From Micromonospora cremea (GTDB lineage Bacteria; Actinomycetota; Actinomycetes; Mycobacteriales; Micromonosporaceae), in contig NZ_FSQT01000002.1 in the NCBI RefSeq assembly GCF_900143515.1, positions 4,031,501 to 4,095,500 on the forward strand: a stretch of 64,000 bases of DNA, written 5' to 3'. Of this stretch, positions 32,726-39,951 are shown piece by piece (the first letter of the stretch is position 1; each line of letters starts with the position of its first letter). Below the pieces are notes generated by a model. That model was given only the letters and a program-made list of their open reading frames with translations. It was not told the DNA's origin and searched no databases. The position numbers and the translations under genes are program-made.

Positions 32726-34180
32726 TTAGCCCAGGTACTTCTCCCACGGGCCGGTGATGGCCAGGGTGAGGCCGGGGTCCTGCATGTTGACGAAGAGCAC
32801 CTTGCCGTCGGCGGTGAAGGTCGGCCCGCAGAACTCTGAGTCGTTGAGCTGGTTGCGGGCGATCGCGTACGTTGGGCCGCCCGGGACCGCGCTGAGCACG
32901 TGGGAGGCGCCCGAGCCGTCCTCGGCGAGCACGAGACTTCCCCACGGGGTGACGGTCACGTTGTCCGGGCCGTCGAAGGTGAGGTCGTTGTACTTGACCG
33001 GCGTCCCCTCCTCCGAGGCGGTCTGGTGCGGGAAGTACGTCACCAGCTGGATGGTCTGAGCCTTGTAGTTGTAGAACCAGACCATGCCGTCGTGCGGAGC
33101 CGCGTCGGCCGGCAGGTCACCGTCGTCCCAGGCGAAGGAGTTGACCACGTACACGCCCTCGTCGGTGCCCCACACGCCCTCGAACTTGCGTCCGCGGGTG
33201 ACCTGGCCATCGGTGAACTGCTCACGCACGGGCTTGTTCCGCGCGTCGCGGTCAGGCACCTCGATCCACCGCACGGGGAAGGGGCGCCCCATCTGGGCGG
33301 AGGTCAGGTAGGCGACGTCCGGCAGGACCGAGCCGTCGTCCATGATGATCTGCATCGCGGCGAGGACGCCGGCGTTCGGTGCGAGGCGGGTGAGCACACC
33401 GGGACCCAGCTTGAGGCCGCTTGGCGCCGTCCAGCGGTAGAAGAGGCCGTTGGGCTCGTCGGCGTCCTCGGAGAGGTAGATCGTGGTGCGGTCCTTGTCG
33501 ACCGCCAGAGCCTCGTGCGAGTAGCGGCCCAGGCATTTGATCGGCTTCGGGTCCGCGCTGCCGTCGGCCCAGACCTCGAAGACGTAGCCGTGATCCTTCT
33601 GGAAGACGCCGGACTTGCCGTCCTCTTCCCACTCGTCGCCGGCCCGGTCCTCGGTCTCCTCGCAGGTGAGCCAGGTCCCCCACGGGGTCGGCCCGCCGGC
33701 GCAGTTGGCGACGGTGCCCGAGAGGGCGACGAACTCACCCAGGTTGCGGCCCGCACGGTCGGTTCTGATCACGGTGCAACCGCCGGCGTCGACGGCGCCC
33801 GAGTCGTAGACCGTTCCCTCGACGTGCGGTACGCCGAACTCGGCGCCCGGGTCGATCTCGTGGTTCTGGATCAGGGTGTAACGGCCGCGGCCGGCGTCGT
33901 AGACAGCCATGCCGTCGTGGGCGGCCGGGGTCATGCCCTGGCCGCGGTCGAGCCGGGTGACGCCGGTCCGGGTAACCACGGTGTAGTTGAAGCCCTCGGG
34001 CAGGGCCAGGATGCCGTCGGGGTCGTCCACGAGCGGCGGGAAGGGCACGTTGCCGGCCTTGACCGGCGGGTGAGGCCGGCCCGGGCTGGCCTGCGCCAGG
34101 GACGGCAAGCCGCCGGCGATGGCAATGCCTACGCCGGCGGCGGCGCCGCCAGCGAGGAAGGTACGACGAGAGGAAGGCAC
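32726..34180 (-). CDS. Tat-exported PhoX/DUF839-family phosphatase-like protein
   Basis: 484 residues. GTG 34180 (CAGGAG upstream) starts PSSRRTFLAGGAAAGVGIAI, a twin-arginine signal. The mature protein is a beta-propeller of the PhoX/DUF839 type: GMAVYDAGRGRYTLIQNHE, TWLTCEETED, YSHEALAVDKDRTTIYLSED, LVLAEDGSGASHVLS. PhoX enzymes use Ca and Fe to hydrolyse phosphomonoesters, and the acidic EET and ED motifs fit metal sites. Substrate not proven. Single gene with a terminator. Confidence 0.87.
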   Translation of the reverse strand: MPSSRRTFLAGGAAAGVGIAIAGGLPSLAQASPGRPHPPVKAGNVPFPPLVDDPDGILALPEGFNYTVVTRTGVTRLDRGQGMTPAAHDGMAVYDAGRGRYTLIQNHEIDPGAEFGVPHVEGTVYDSGAVDAGGCTVIRTDRAGRNLGEFVALSGTVANCAGGPTPWGTWLTCEETEDRAGDEWEEDGKSGVFQKDHGYVFEVWADGSADPKPIKCLGRYSHEALAVDKDRTTIYLSEDADEPNGLFYRWTAPSGLKLGPGVLTRLAPNAGVLAAMQIIMDDGSVLPDVAYLTSAQMGRPFPVRWIEVPDRDARNKPVREQFTDGQVTRGRKFEGVWGTDEGVYVVNSFAWDDGDLPADAAPHDGMVWFYNYKAQTIQLVTYFPHQTASEEGTPVKYNDLTFDGPDNVTVTPWGSLVLAEDGSGASHVLSAVPGGPTYAIARNQLNDSEFCGPTFTADGKVLFVNMQDPGLTLAITGPWEKYLG

Positions 34181-34412
34181 GTGGATCAGCTCCTGGTCAG
34201 GACAAGTGCGACGACTGACAGCCAACTCCTGCGCACAGACACCGACACGTCACCTGTGGAATCGATTGGTGACATCGGAGTGAAGAATCAGGGCCACTCA
34301 CGCCAGGGACGGCCCCCGGGCTGTTGAACGAACGTTCGTCCTCGTCAAGGAGACGCCGGTCGAACAGCAGGTGTGCCGTTTGCTGGTGGGGCGGGAGGGT
34401 AGTTGGGTGGTT

Positions 34413-34595
34413 ATGACCACGCCTGAGCAGAGTCAGCAGGAGAGAGCCCTCGAGACCGGCGAGGTGTATCAGGACGCCGAGGGACGCCGAACGACGGACC
34501 CGAGCTCCGGGGCTGCGCACGCCGACAGCGAAGCCGACCGCAACGCGGAGCACCTGAAGCGGGGCGAGGTTGGGCCGCGCGTCCCGGAGGAGTAG
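34413..34595 (+). CDS. Small acidic hydrophilic protein, hypothetical
   Basis: 60 residues, highly charged: TTPEQSQQERALETGEVYQD, AHADSEADRNAEHLKRGEVG. No hydrophobic core or known domain; likely disordered. The frame and codon use look real, with GGGAGGG upstream (a GTG at 34407 is an alternative start). Nothing suggests a function. Confidence 0.5.
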   Translation: MTTPEQSQQERALETGEVYQDAEGRRTTDPSSGAAHADSEADRNAEHLKRGEVGPRVPEE

Positions 34596-34773
34596 CCGGT
34601 CCGTCCGTACGCCGGCGCAGGCGGACTGAGGAGCACGGTTGGATGCGGCCGCCGTGGTGGCGGTGTTTCCGGACCACCACAGGTCCACACCATGGGTGGG
34701 ATCGGGGACGCCCGAGCCGCCCGCCTCACCGACACGGTGATCCCATTGCCGCCGACAGTTGGCCAGCGCCGGT

Positions 34774-35634
34774 TCAGCCCGGCGCCCGCACCGTACGCAG
34801 GAATCGGGGTAGCAGCCACGGGCGGCGGCCACCGATGACGATCTTGCGGGTGAGTACGGCGCGCGGCCGGTTGATCCGCCCGAACATCATCAGGTTCATC
34901 GTCGGCGGGTCGAAGGACACCCGCACGTCCAGGTCGCGGCCGGGCTCTTCTACCGACACCCGGCCGTCCCGCAGGACCAGCGCCGTGGTGGACGTGTACG
35001 CGGAGCGGAACTCGACCGCGATCCGGCCCGCCCGTACCGGCTCCGCCGAGTCCAGCAACCGCCCGTAGTCATTGGTCAGCAACCCGACCAGGAAAAGGTC
35101 GAAGTACAGTGCCGCGTCCCGCGGCGGGATCGACCACGGGAGTCGCGCCACCCGGGCGATATCCCAGCCATGGATCAGCAGTTCGTTCAGCAGGTGGGCC
35201 AGCACAGCGGCGACCGGCAGCTGGGAGCCACCGAGCCAGGGCACCGGTGTTGCTGGATCGACGTTCTCGGTCGTACCGAGGATCTGGTTGACGTCGGCGC
35301 GGAGCCGTTGGGCCAGGGTCTCCGGGTCACGCTCGGTGAAATGCCGCATCACCAGGTCATTGAGGTCGGACACATTGTCGATCGTGGTCGCCATGAGCCG
35401 GTCCTCGAGCGCGGGCACCGAGAGCGCGGACGGCACCTCGCCCGGCCGGACAATCGAGGTGTACAGCGCGGCGATGGCGACCACGTGCGCGGCGGCGTCC
35501 ACAATCGACCAGTGCGGGGTTGCCATTGCCGCTGGATGCTGGGCCGTCCGAACCAGTTCGCCGAACCGGTCAGCGGTTGCGTCGAGGCTCTCACGCACCC
35601 CGCCCCACCCGTCATTATCGCGGTTGACAGCCAC
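34774..35634 (-). CDS. MDMPI (maleylpyruvate isomerase) family mycothiol-dependent-type protein
   Basis: 286 residues from GTG 35634 (AAGGGGGAAC upstream). The N-terminal DinB-like four-helix part (ESLDATADRFGELVRTAQHP, WSIVDAAAHVVAIAALYTSI) has a His for metal, LLNELLIHGWDIARV supplies the second His-containing motif, and the C-terminal SCP2-like part (AVEFRSAYTSTTALVLRDGR, VRVSFDPPTMNLMMFG) fits the MDMPI fold. Family enzymes use mycothiol for isomerisation or detoxification. Substrate unknown. Confidence 0.82.
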   Translation of the reverse strand: MAVNRDNDGWGGVRESLDATADRFGELVRTAQHPAAMATPHWSIVDAAAHVVAIAALYTSIVRPGEVPSALSVPALEDRLMATTIDNVSDLNDLVMRHFTERDPETLAQRLRADVNQILGTTENVDPATPVPWLGGSQLPVAAVLAHLLNELLIHGWDIARVARLPWSIPPRDAALYFDLFLVGLLTNDYGRLLDSAEPVRAGRIAVEFRSAYTSTTALVLRDGRVSVEEPGRDLDVRVSFDPPTMNLMMFGRINRPRAVLTRKIVIGGRRPWLLPRFLRTVRAPG

Positions 35635-35742
35635 GTTCCCCCTTCGCCGACCCTCGCTCCGCGCAACGTACCGCATCAACACCGCCGCCATGACCCGTGA
35701 AGCCGAGCAACCATGCCTCGGGACGAGGGTGACACATCTCGG

Positions 35743-36442
35743 CTAGCCGGGTGGTGAGGGCGGCTCGGGTGGGCGTCCTCGGGCGCGGGCTGCGTCGGAC
35801 ACGGCGATTACGGCCAGGACGAGGGCAGGTGCCGTGGCGGCCAGCAGTGGCGGCAGGAAGAACGCCGCCGGCAATGTGGCGGCGAGTGCGAGGATCCCGA
35901 TCGGCCGGGAGCGGGAGACCCGACCGAACACCTCGTACTCGAACATGCCCCGGCCGGCGAGGAACAGCGCGGGTCCGCCGAGAATGACGATGATCCAGGC
36001 CGGTGGGGTGTGTCCGAGCGGGTGCTCGATGACAAGCTCGTCGCCGACTGCGATGACGACGATGCCGGCGACCATGAGCAGGTGGGCGTACAACGCCGGG
36101 ATGACCGCGCGGAGTGGATCGCGGGCGGCTGCGATGGCCTCCCCCAGCAGGCTTCCGGCGCGGTGGATGTAGATCCGCCACTGCAGCGCCGTGGTGGCGA
36201 ACGCGACCACGACCGCGGCAACCCGGTCGGGCTCGAATCTGCCGCGGCTGAACGTCAGCCCGCTCACCAGGATGAGCTCGCCGAGCGCGATGATGAAGAA
36301 TTGCCGGAAGCGCTCGGCTGCGTGCACGCCGTAGACCGCGAACTCGGATGTGCGCGCGACCCAGGCGCGGCGTGGACAAGCCGAGTGAGACTGCGGCGAG
36401 TTCGAGCACTCCGTCTATCCACCGAGTGGCGATAGAGATCAT
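35743..36442 (-). pseudogene. Low-temperature-requirement A (LtrA) remnant
   Basis: The C-terminal half of an LtrA membrane protein is intact: HAAERFRQFFIIALGELILV and several helices to the end. Upstream residues (TRWIDGVLELAAVSLGLSTP, RLGRA) are in another frame; two bases missing from the GC run at about 36351-36359 would restore RLGRARTSEFAVYGVHAAER. About 170 N-terminal residues of a normal LtrA are absent, so the gene is dead whether or not the indel is real. Confidence 0.75.
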
Positions 36443-36539
36443 GAGTTCCGTTCCATGCGCCGCCGCCCGCGCGGATCGAATTGTCGAGGCAGAGGCCGAG
36501 TGCCGCTGGACCTTTCCAAAGCCGCCTACCATGTGGGCT

Positions 36540-37307
36540 ATGACACGTCGAGCCGCGGTGGCCGGCATTTCTGCAGGAATACTGCTCCTACTGTGCTGGT
36601 CGGTTGGCGCGCGGACGGGAAACGAACCCGCCCCGGCGCCGACCATCAGCGCGGAGGCCGCCGCTACGGCCAGCGCGATCGACCTGCTGTGGGCAGGTAC
36701 GGAGTTCATCGATCAGACGAGCTTTCGCGTCGACGCCGACATCGCGAGTCAGGTCATAACGCTGTCGCACACCGACAACGTCAACAAGCGCGCCGATGCC
36801 ACGATTTCGGCATTCGGTAAGGTCGCTGAGATCCGGATGATCGACAATGAGGTCTACATGAAGTCCAACCTGGACCTTCCGGGTGTCGGCCACGAATGGA
36901 TGACCCTCGACCCGGCCCGGGTGCCGTCAAATTTCGCCATCAGCTTCGCCCGGGGAAAGAACGACCCTGGCGGCTCGGCCCGCCTCATCAACGCGATCGT
37001 CACCGCACGAGCAGACGGCTCTCAGATCACCGGGACGATCGACGTGACCCGGATCGACGCCGGCAACGGGATCAACTTGCGTCCCGGTCCAGATGGCACG
37101 TTCTCCGACAGCGCGCGCAGCCACGCGTTCAGCGCAACGCTGGATGCCGAAGGCCGGTTGGTGATCTTCTTGATGCCAGCCGCCGATGGGCTGCCGAGCG
37201 CGTCTCTTCGCTACAGCGACTTCGGTGCAGCTATCGACGTCGTGCGGCCGCAAGGAGCGGTCGTCGCCCCCGACGCCCTCTATCCCCAGCTTGGCTTCAG
37301 CGACTGA
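36540..37307 (+). CDS. LppX/LprG-like exported protein
   Basis: 255 residues. The N-terminal hydrophobic stretch AAVAGISAGILLLLCWSVGA is a signal or anchor; a Cys is present but the lipobox (LLLC) is poor. The rest resembles the LppX_LprAFG fold: SFRVDADIASQVITLSHTDN, AEIRMIDNEVYMKSNLDLPG, HEWMTLDPARVP. LppX-like proteins carry lipids or are of unknown role in the envelope. ATG 36540 is chosen; 36531 is an alternative. No operon partner. Confidence 0.72.
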   Translation: MTRRAAVAGISAGILLLLCWSVGARTGNEPAPAPTISAEAAATASAIDLLWAGTEFIDQTSFRVDADIASQVITLSHTDNVNKRADATISAFGKVAEIRMIDNEVYMKSNLDLPGVGHEWMTLDPARVPSNFAISFARGKNDPGGSARLINAIVTARADGSQITGTIDVTRIDAGNGINLRPGPDGTFSDSARSHAFSATLDAEGRLVIFLMPAADGLPSASLRYSDFGAAIDVVRPQGAVVAPDALYPQLGFSD

Positions 37308-37322
37308 GACCGGTTGACAGGT

Positions 37323-38027
37323 TCAATTCGAGCGCGAACCGTCCTCATCGTGCTGGCGGCGCACCATCTCGCCGATCCAGGTGGGCGCGAACGGAGACGT
37401 GCAGCCCGGGGGAGTCGGGTAGTCCTTGAGCACCTCCAAGCGCTCACCGATGTCGATTACGCGGGCGCGGTGCTCGGCGTGCTCGATCCCGATCTGAGCC
37501 AGGCAGTGGTTCATCGCCCACTGCAGGCGATCCGGGGCGTCCTTCATCTCCGCCTCGATGACGTCGAGCAGCGCTGGAAGGTCGAGGCCCTCCGGCTTCT
37601 TCGTCACGCGTTCGGTGGTCAGCGCCCAGCCGGCACTCGCGACCACCGGGTCCGGATCGGCGGACCAGGCCAGGCGCAGCTCTTCGGAGTGCGGGTTCTT
37701 CTTCACCACGTAGTTCACGAGCCAGTCGTGCACCTTGGGTGTGCGCGCCTCGCGCAACATGGCGTCCAACTCGTCACGCGCGAACGCCTTCGGCCGGCAG
37801 ATCAGAATCGCCAGCAGTCTCGCCGCGGTGTCACCCGTCGCCCAGAGCCGGCCTGCGAGGTCCTGCTGCGTCTTCAGCCGCTTCGCGAGCGCGCGCAGCT
37901 TGCCGAGGTTCACACCGTGATCGTCACCGTGTTTCTCGTTCACCTGGCGTGCCTTCGGGTCCTCAAGCTCGGCCAGCTCGGCCATCACCTCGGCCACCAT
38001 CGTCTCGGTCAACGTCGTCCCGGCCAC
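37323..38027 (-). CDS. AlkD-like DNA alkylation repair protein
   Basis: 234 residues from GTG 38027 with a perfect SD (AGGAGG, 5 nt). Helical HEAT-like repeats: ELEDPKARQVNEKHGDDHGV, LGKLRALAKRLKTQQDLAGR, LWATGDTAARLLAILICRP and TPKVHDWLVNYVVKKNPHSE match the AlkD/DNA-alkylation-repair family, which excises bulky or cationic alkylated bases. The Trp in LWATGD is the conserved one; catalytic Asp cannot be fixed by eye. Convergent with the LppX-like gene. Confidence 0.85.
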   Translation of the reverse strand: MAGTTLTETMVAEVMAELAELEDPKARQVNEKHGDDHGVNLGKLRALAKRLKTQQDLAGRLWATGDTAARLLAILICRPKAFARDELDAMLREARTPKVHDWLVNYVVKKNPHSEELRLAWSADPDPVVASAGWALTTERVTKKPEGLDLPALLDVIEAEMKDAPDRLQWAMNHCLAQIGIEHAEHRARVIDIGERLEVLKDYPTPPGCTSPFAPTWIGEMVRRQHDEDGSRSN

Positions 38028-38139
38028 CTCAGCCTCCTGTCCATCACGCGCGAGATGCAGCCTACGACGGAGGCCGGCCACCTGTCGTACACGCCGATTT
38101 CGCGCCGAGGCCTGTGGGGTAGGACACTCACTGGCAGCC

Positions 38140-38171
38140 CTTAATCGAACGAACTAGTCTGTTCGATTAAG
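38140..38171. promoter_or_regulatory. TetR operator, long palindrome
   Basis: CTTAATCGAAC, 10 nt, GTTCGATTAAG: perfect 11-bp arms ending 12 bp before the tetR start at 38184. The inner GAAC/GTTC also pairs. Very likely the binding site of the TetR encoded next. Confidence 0.85.
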
Positions 38172-38183
38172 GATGTGAGGGGC

Positions 38184-38774
38184 ATGGTGACGCAGGCTCG
38201 CCGGACCAAATCGGTGCAGCGCATCCTCGACGCCGCAGCCGAGCTGTTCTACACACATGGTCTGCGTGGTGTCGGGGTGGACGAGGTCGTGGCGGCGTCC
38301 GGGGTGTCGAAGTCGACGCTCTACGTGCACTTCCGTTCCAAGGACGATCTGGTCGCTGCCTACCTCACTGCGACGGACGAGTCGTGGATAGGGCAGTTGC
38401 AGGCCGCCGCCGAGCGCGCCGGTGTTGCTCCGGTCGAACAACTCGTCGGGTTGTTCGACGCGCTGCTGGACGCGTTCGACCGGCACGGCTTCTTCGGCTG
38501 CCCGTTCGTCAGCGCGGCCGTGGAGTCCCCGATCGGGTCACAGGCCCGGGCGATAACCCTCGCCCACACCGCCCGTCGCCAGGCCTGGATCACCGGGCTG
38601 TGTGAGCGGTCCGGGGCGTCGGAGCCAGCCCGACTCGCCAGCCATCTCGGTCTGCTCATCGACGGTGCGATGACGCGTGGACGGCTTGAGCAGGACCGCT
38701 CGGTCGTGCAGGACGCCAAGGAAGCTGCCCGGGCGGCAATTCAGTCAAGTAGCGTCCCCGTGGCGCCTCGATAA
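38184..38774 (+). CDS. TetR-family transcriptional regulator
   Basis: 196 residues. RTKSVQRILDAAAELFYTHG, LRGVGVDEVVAASGVSKSTL and YVHFRSKDDLVAAYL form the TetR DNA-binding domain. The ligand domain includes RHGFFGCPFVSAAVE. ATG 38184 is preferred over 38175. Next to a long palindrome upstream and 18 bp before a quinone-oxidoreductase gene on the same strand: one autoregulated operon. Confidence 0.92.
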   Translation: MVTQARRTKSVQRILDAAAELFYTHGLRGVGVDEVVAASGVSKSTLYVHFRSKDDLVAAYLTATDESWIGQLQAAAERAGVAPVEQLVGLFDALLDAFDRHGFFGCPFVSAAVESPIGSQARAITLAHTARRQAWITGLCERSGASEPARLASHLGLLIDGAMTRGRLEQDRSVVQDAKEAARAAIQSSSVPVAPR

Positions 38775-38792
38775 CGGGAAGTGTGGAAGGTC

Positions 38793-39779
38793 ATGCGTGC
38801 TGCAGTGTTGCGAGAGTTCGGCGTCCCGCTGGAAGTCGACGAGATCGACCAACCCACCGCCCGCGTCGGTCAGGTGCTCGTGCGGGTCGTCGCCAGCGGG
38901 GTCAACCCCCTCGACACGAAAATCCAGGCAGGTAAGGCCCCGCACGCCCGTATCCAGTTGCCCGCGGTGCTCGGCCTGGACCTCGCCGGCGTTGTGGCAG
39001 CTGTGGGCCCGGACGTGACCGGCTTCGAGCCGGGGGACGAGGTGTACGGGCTCGGCGGTGGTGTGGGCGACCTACCGGGCTCGCTGGCCGAGTACGCCGC
39101 CGTGGACGCGCGGTTGCTGGCACGCAAGCCGCGGACGCTCTCGATGCGTGAGGCAGCCGCGCTGCCGCTTGCGGCGATCACCTCCTGGGAGGGGCTGGTT
39201 GACCGGGCCGGGGTCCGCACCGGGCACAAGGTGCTGGTACACGGCGGTGCCGGCGGCGTCGGTCACGTGGGTGTCCAACTCGCCCGGGCGCGAGGCGCCG
39301 AGGTGTACGCGACGGGCGCCCCGACGAGCATGGGAGCGATCGAGAGCCTCGGCGCCGTGCCGATCGACTACACCTCGACCAGCGTCGAGGAGTACGTGGA
39401 GAGGTACACCGCGGGCGAGGGCTTCGACATCATCTCCGACAACGTTGGCGGCGCGACACTCGACGCGTCGTTCGCGGCGGTGCGTCCCTATCACGGGCAC
39501 GTCGTCAGCGCGCTGGGCTGGGGGTCGCACTCGCTCGCGCCGCTGTCGTTCCGTGGCGCAACCTATTCCGGGGTGTTCACCCTCCTTCCGATGCTGACCG
39601 GGCGCGGCCGCGAACACCAGGGCGAGATCCTGCGCGAGGTTGCGGCGTTGGCCGACGCCGGCGCACTGCGTCCCCGACTGGACCCACGCCCGTTTACGCT
39701 CGACACGGTCGTGGATGCCCACCGGCTGGTCGCCGACGGCGCCAGCGACGGCAAGGTCATCGTCGACATCGACGGCTGA
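38793..39779 (+). CDS. NADPH:quinone oxidoreductase-like MDR enzyme
   Basis: 328 residues. MRAAVLREFGVPLEVDEIDQ, VVASGVNPLDTKIQAG, GLDLAGVVAAVGPDVTGFEP, Rossmann loop VHGGAGGVGHVGVQLA and a C-terminal VDAHRLVADGASDGKVIVDI identify the zinc-free quinone-reductase group. SD GGAAGG. Co-transcribed with the TetR gene and followed by a strong terminator; expected to be induced by the TetR ligand, perhaps a quinone or enone. Confidence 0.92.
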   Translation: MRAAVLREFGVPLEVDEIDQPTARVGQVLVRVVASGVNPLDTKIQAGKAPHARIQLPAVLGLDLAGVVAAVGPDVTGFEPGDEVYGLGGGVGDLPGSLAEYAAVDARLLARKPRTLSMREAAALPLAAITSWEGLVDRAGVRTGHKVLVHGGAGGVGHVGVQLARARGAEVYATGAPTSMGAIESLGAVPIDYTSTSVEEYVERYTAGEGFDIISDNVGGATLDASFAAVRPYHGHVVSALGWGSHSLAPLSFRGATYSGVFTLLPMLTGRGREHQGEILREVAALADAGALRPRLDPRPFTLDTVVDAHRLVADGASDGKVIVDIDG

Positions 39780-39786
39780 GCGAGAC

Positions 39787-39824
39787 CGCCCCAACGGTGC
39801 GGGATCAACTGCACCGTTGGGGCG
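39787..39824. terminator. Bidirectional terminator between qor and rph
   Basis: CGCCCCAACGGTGC, 10-nt loop, GCACCGTTGGGGCG: perfect 14-bp stem between convergent genes. Confidence 0.85.
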
Positions 39825-39951
39825 AAGCCGAGCGCAGGGGCCGTTCCAGCCGTCGTGCCAACGCCGAAGCGCCTCGGAAAGGCCGGCTCGGCCCCTGCTC
39901 AGCGTTGCTGTGGGCCGGAAGCTACGAACAGCCCTCTCGGTCGGTCGTGAG

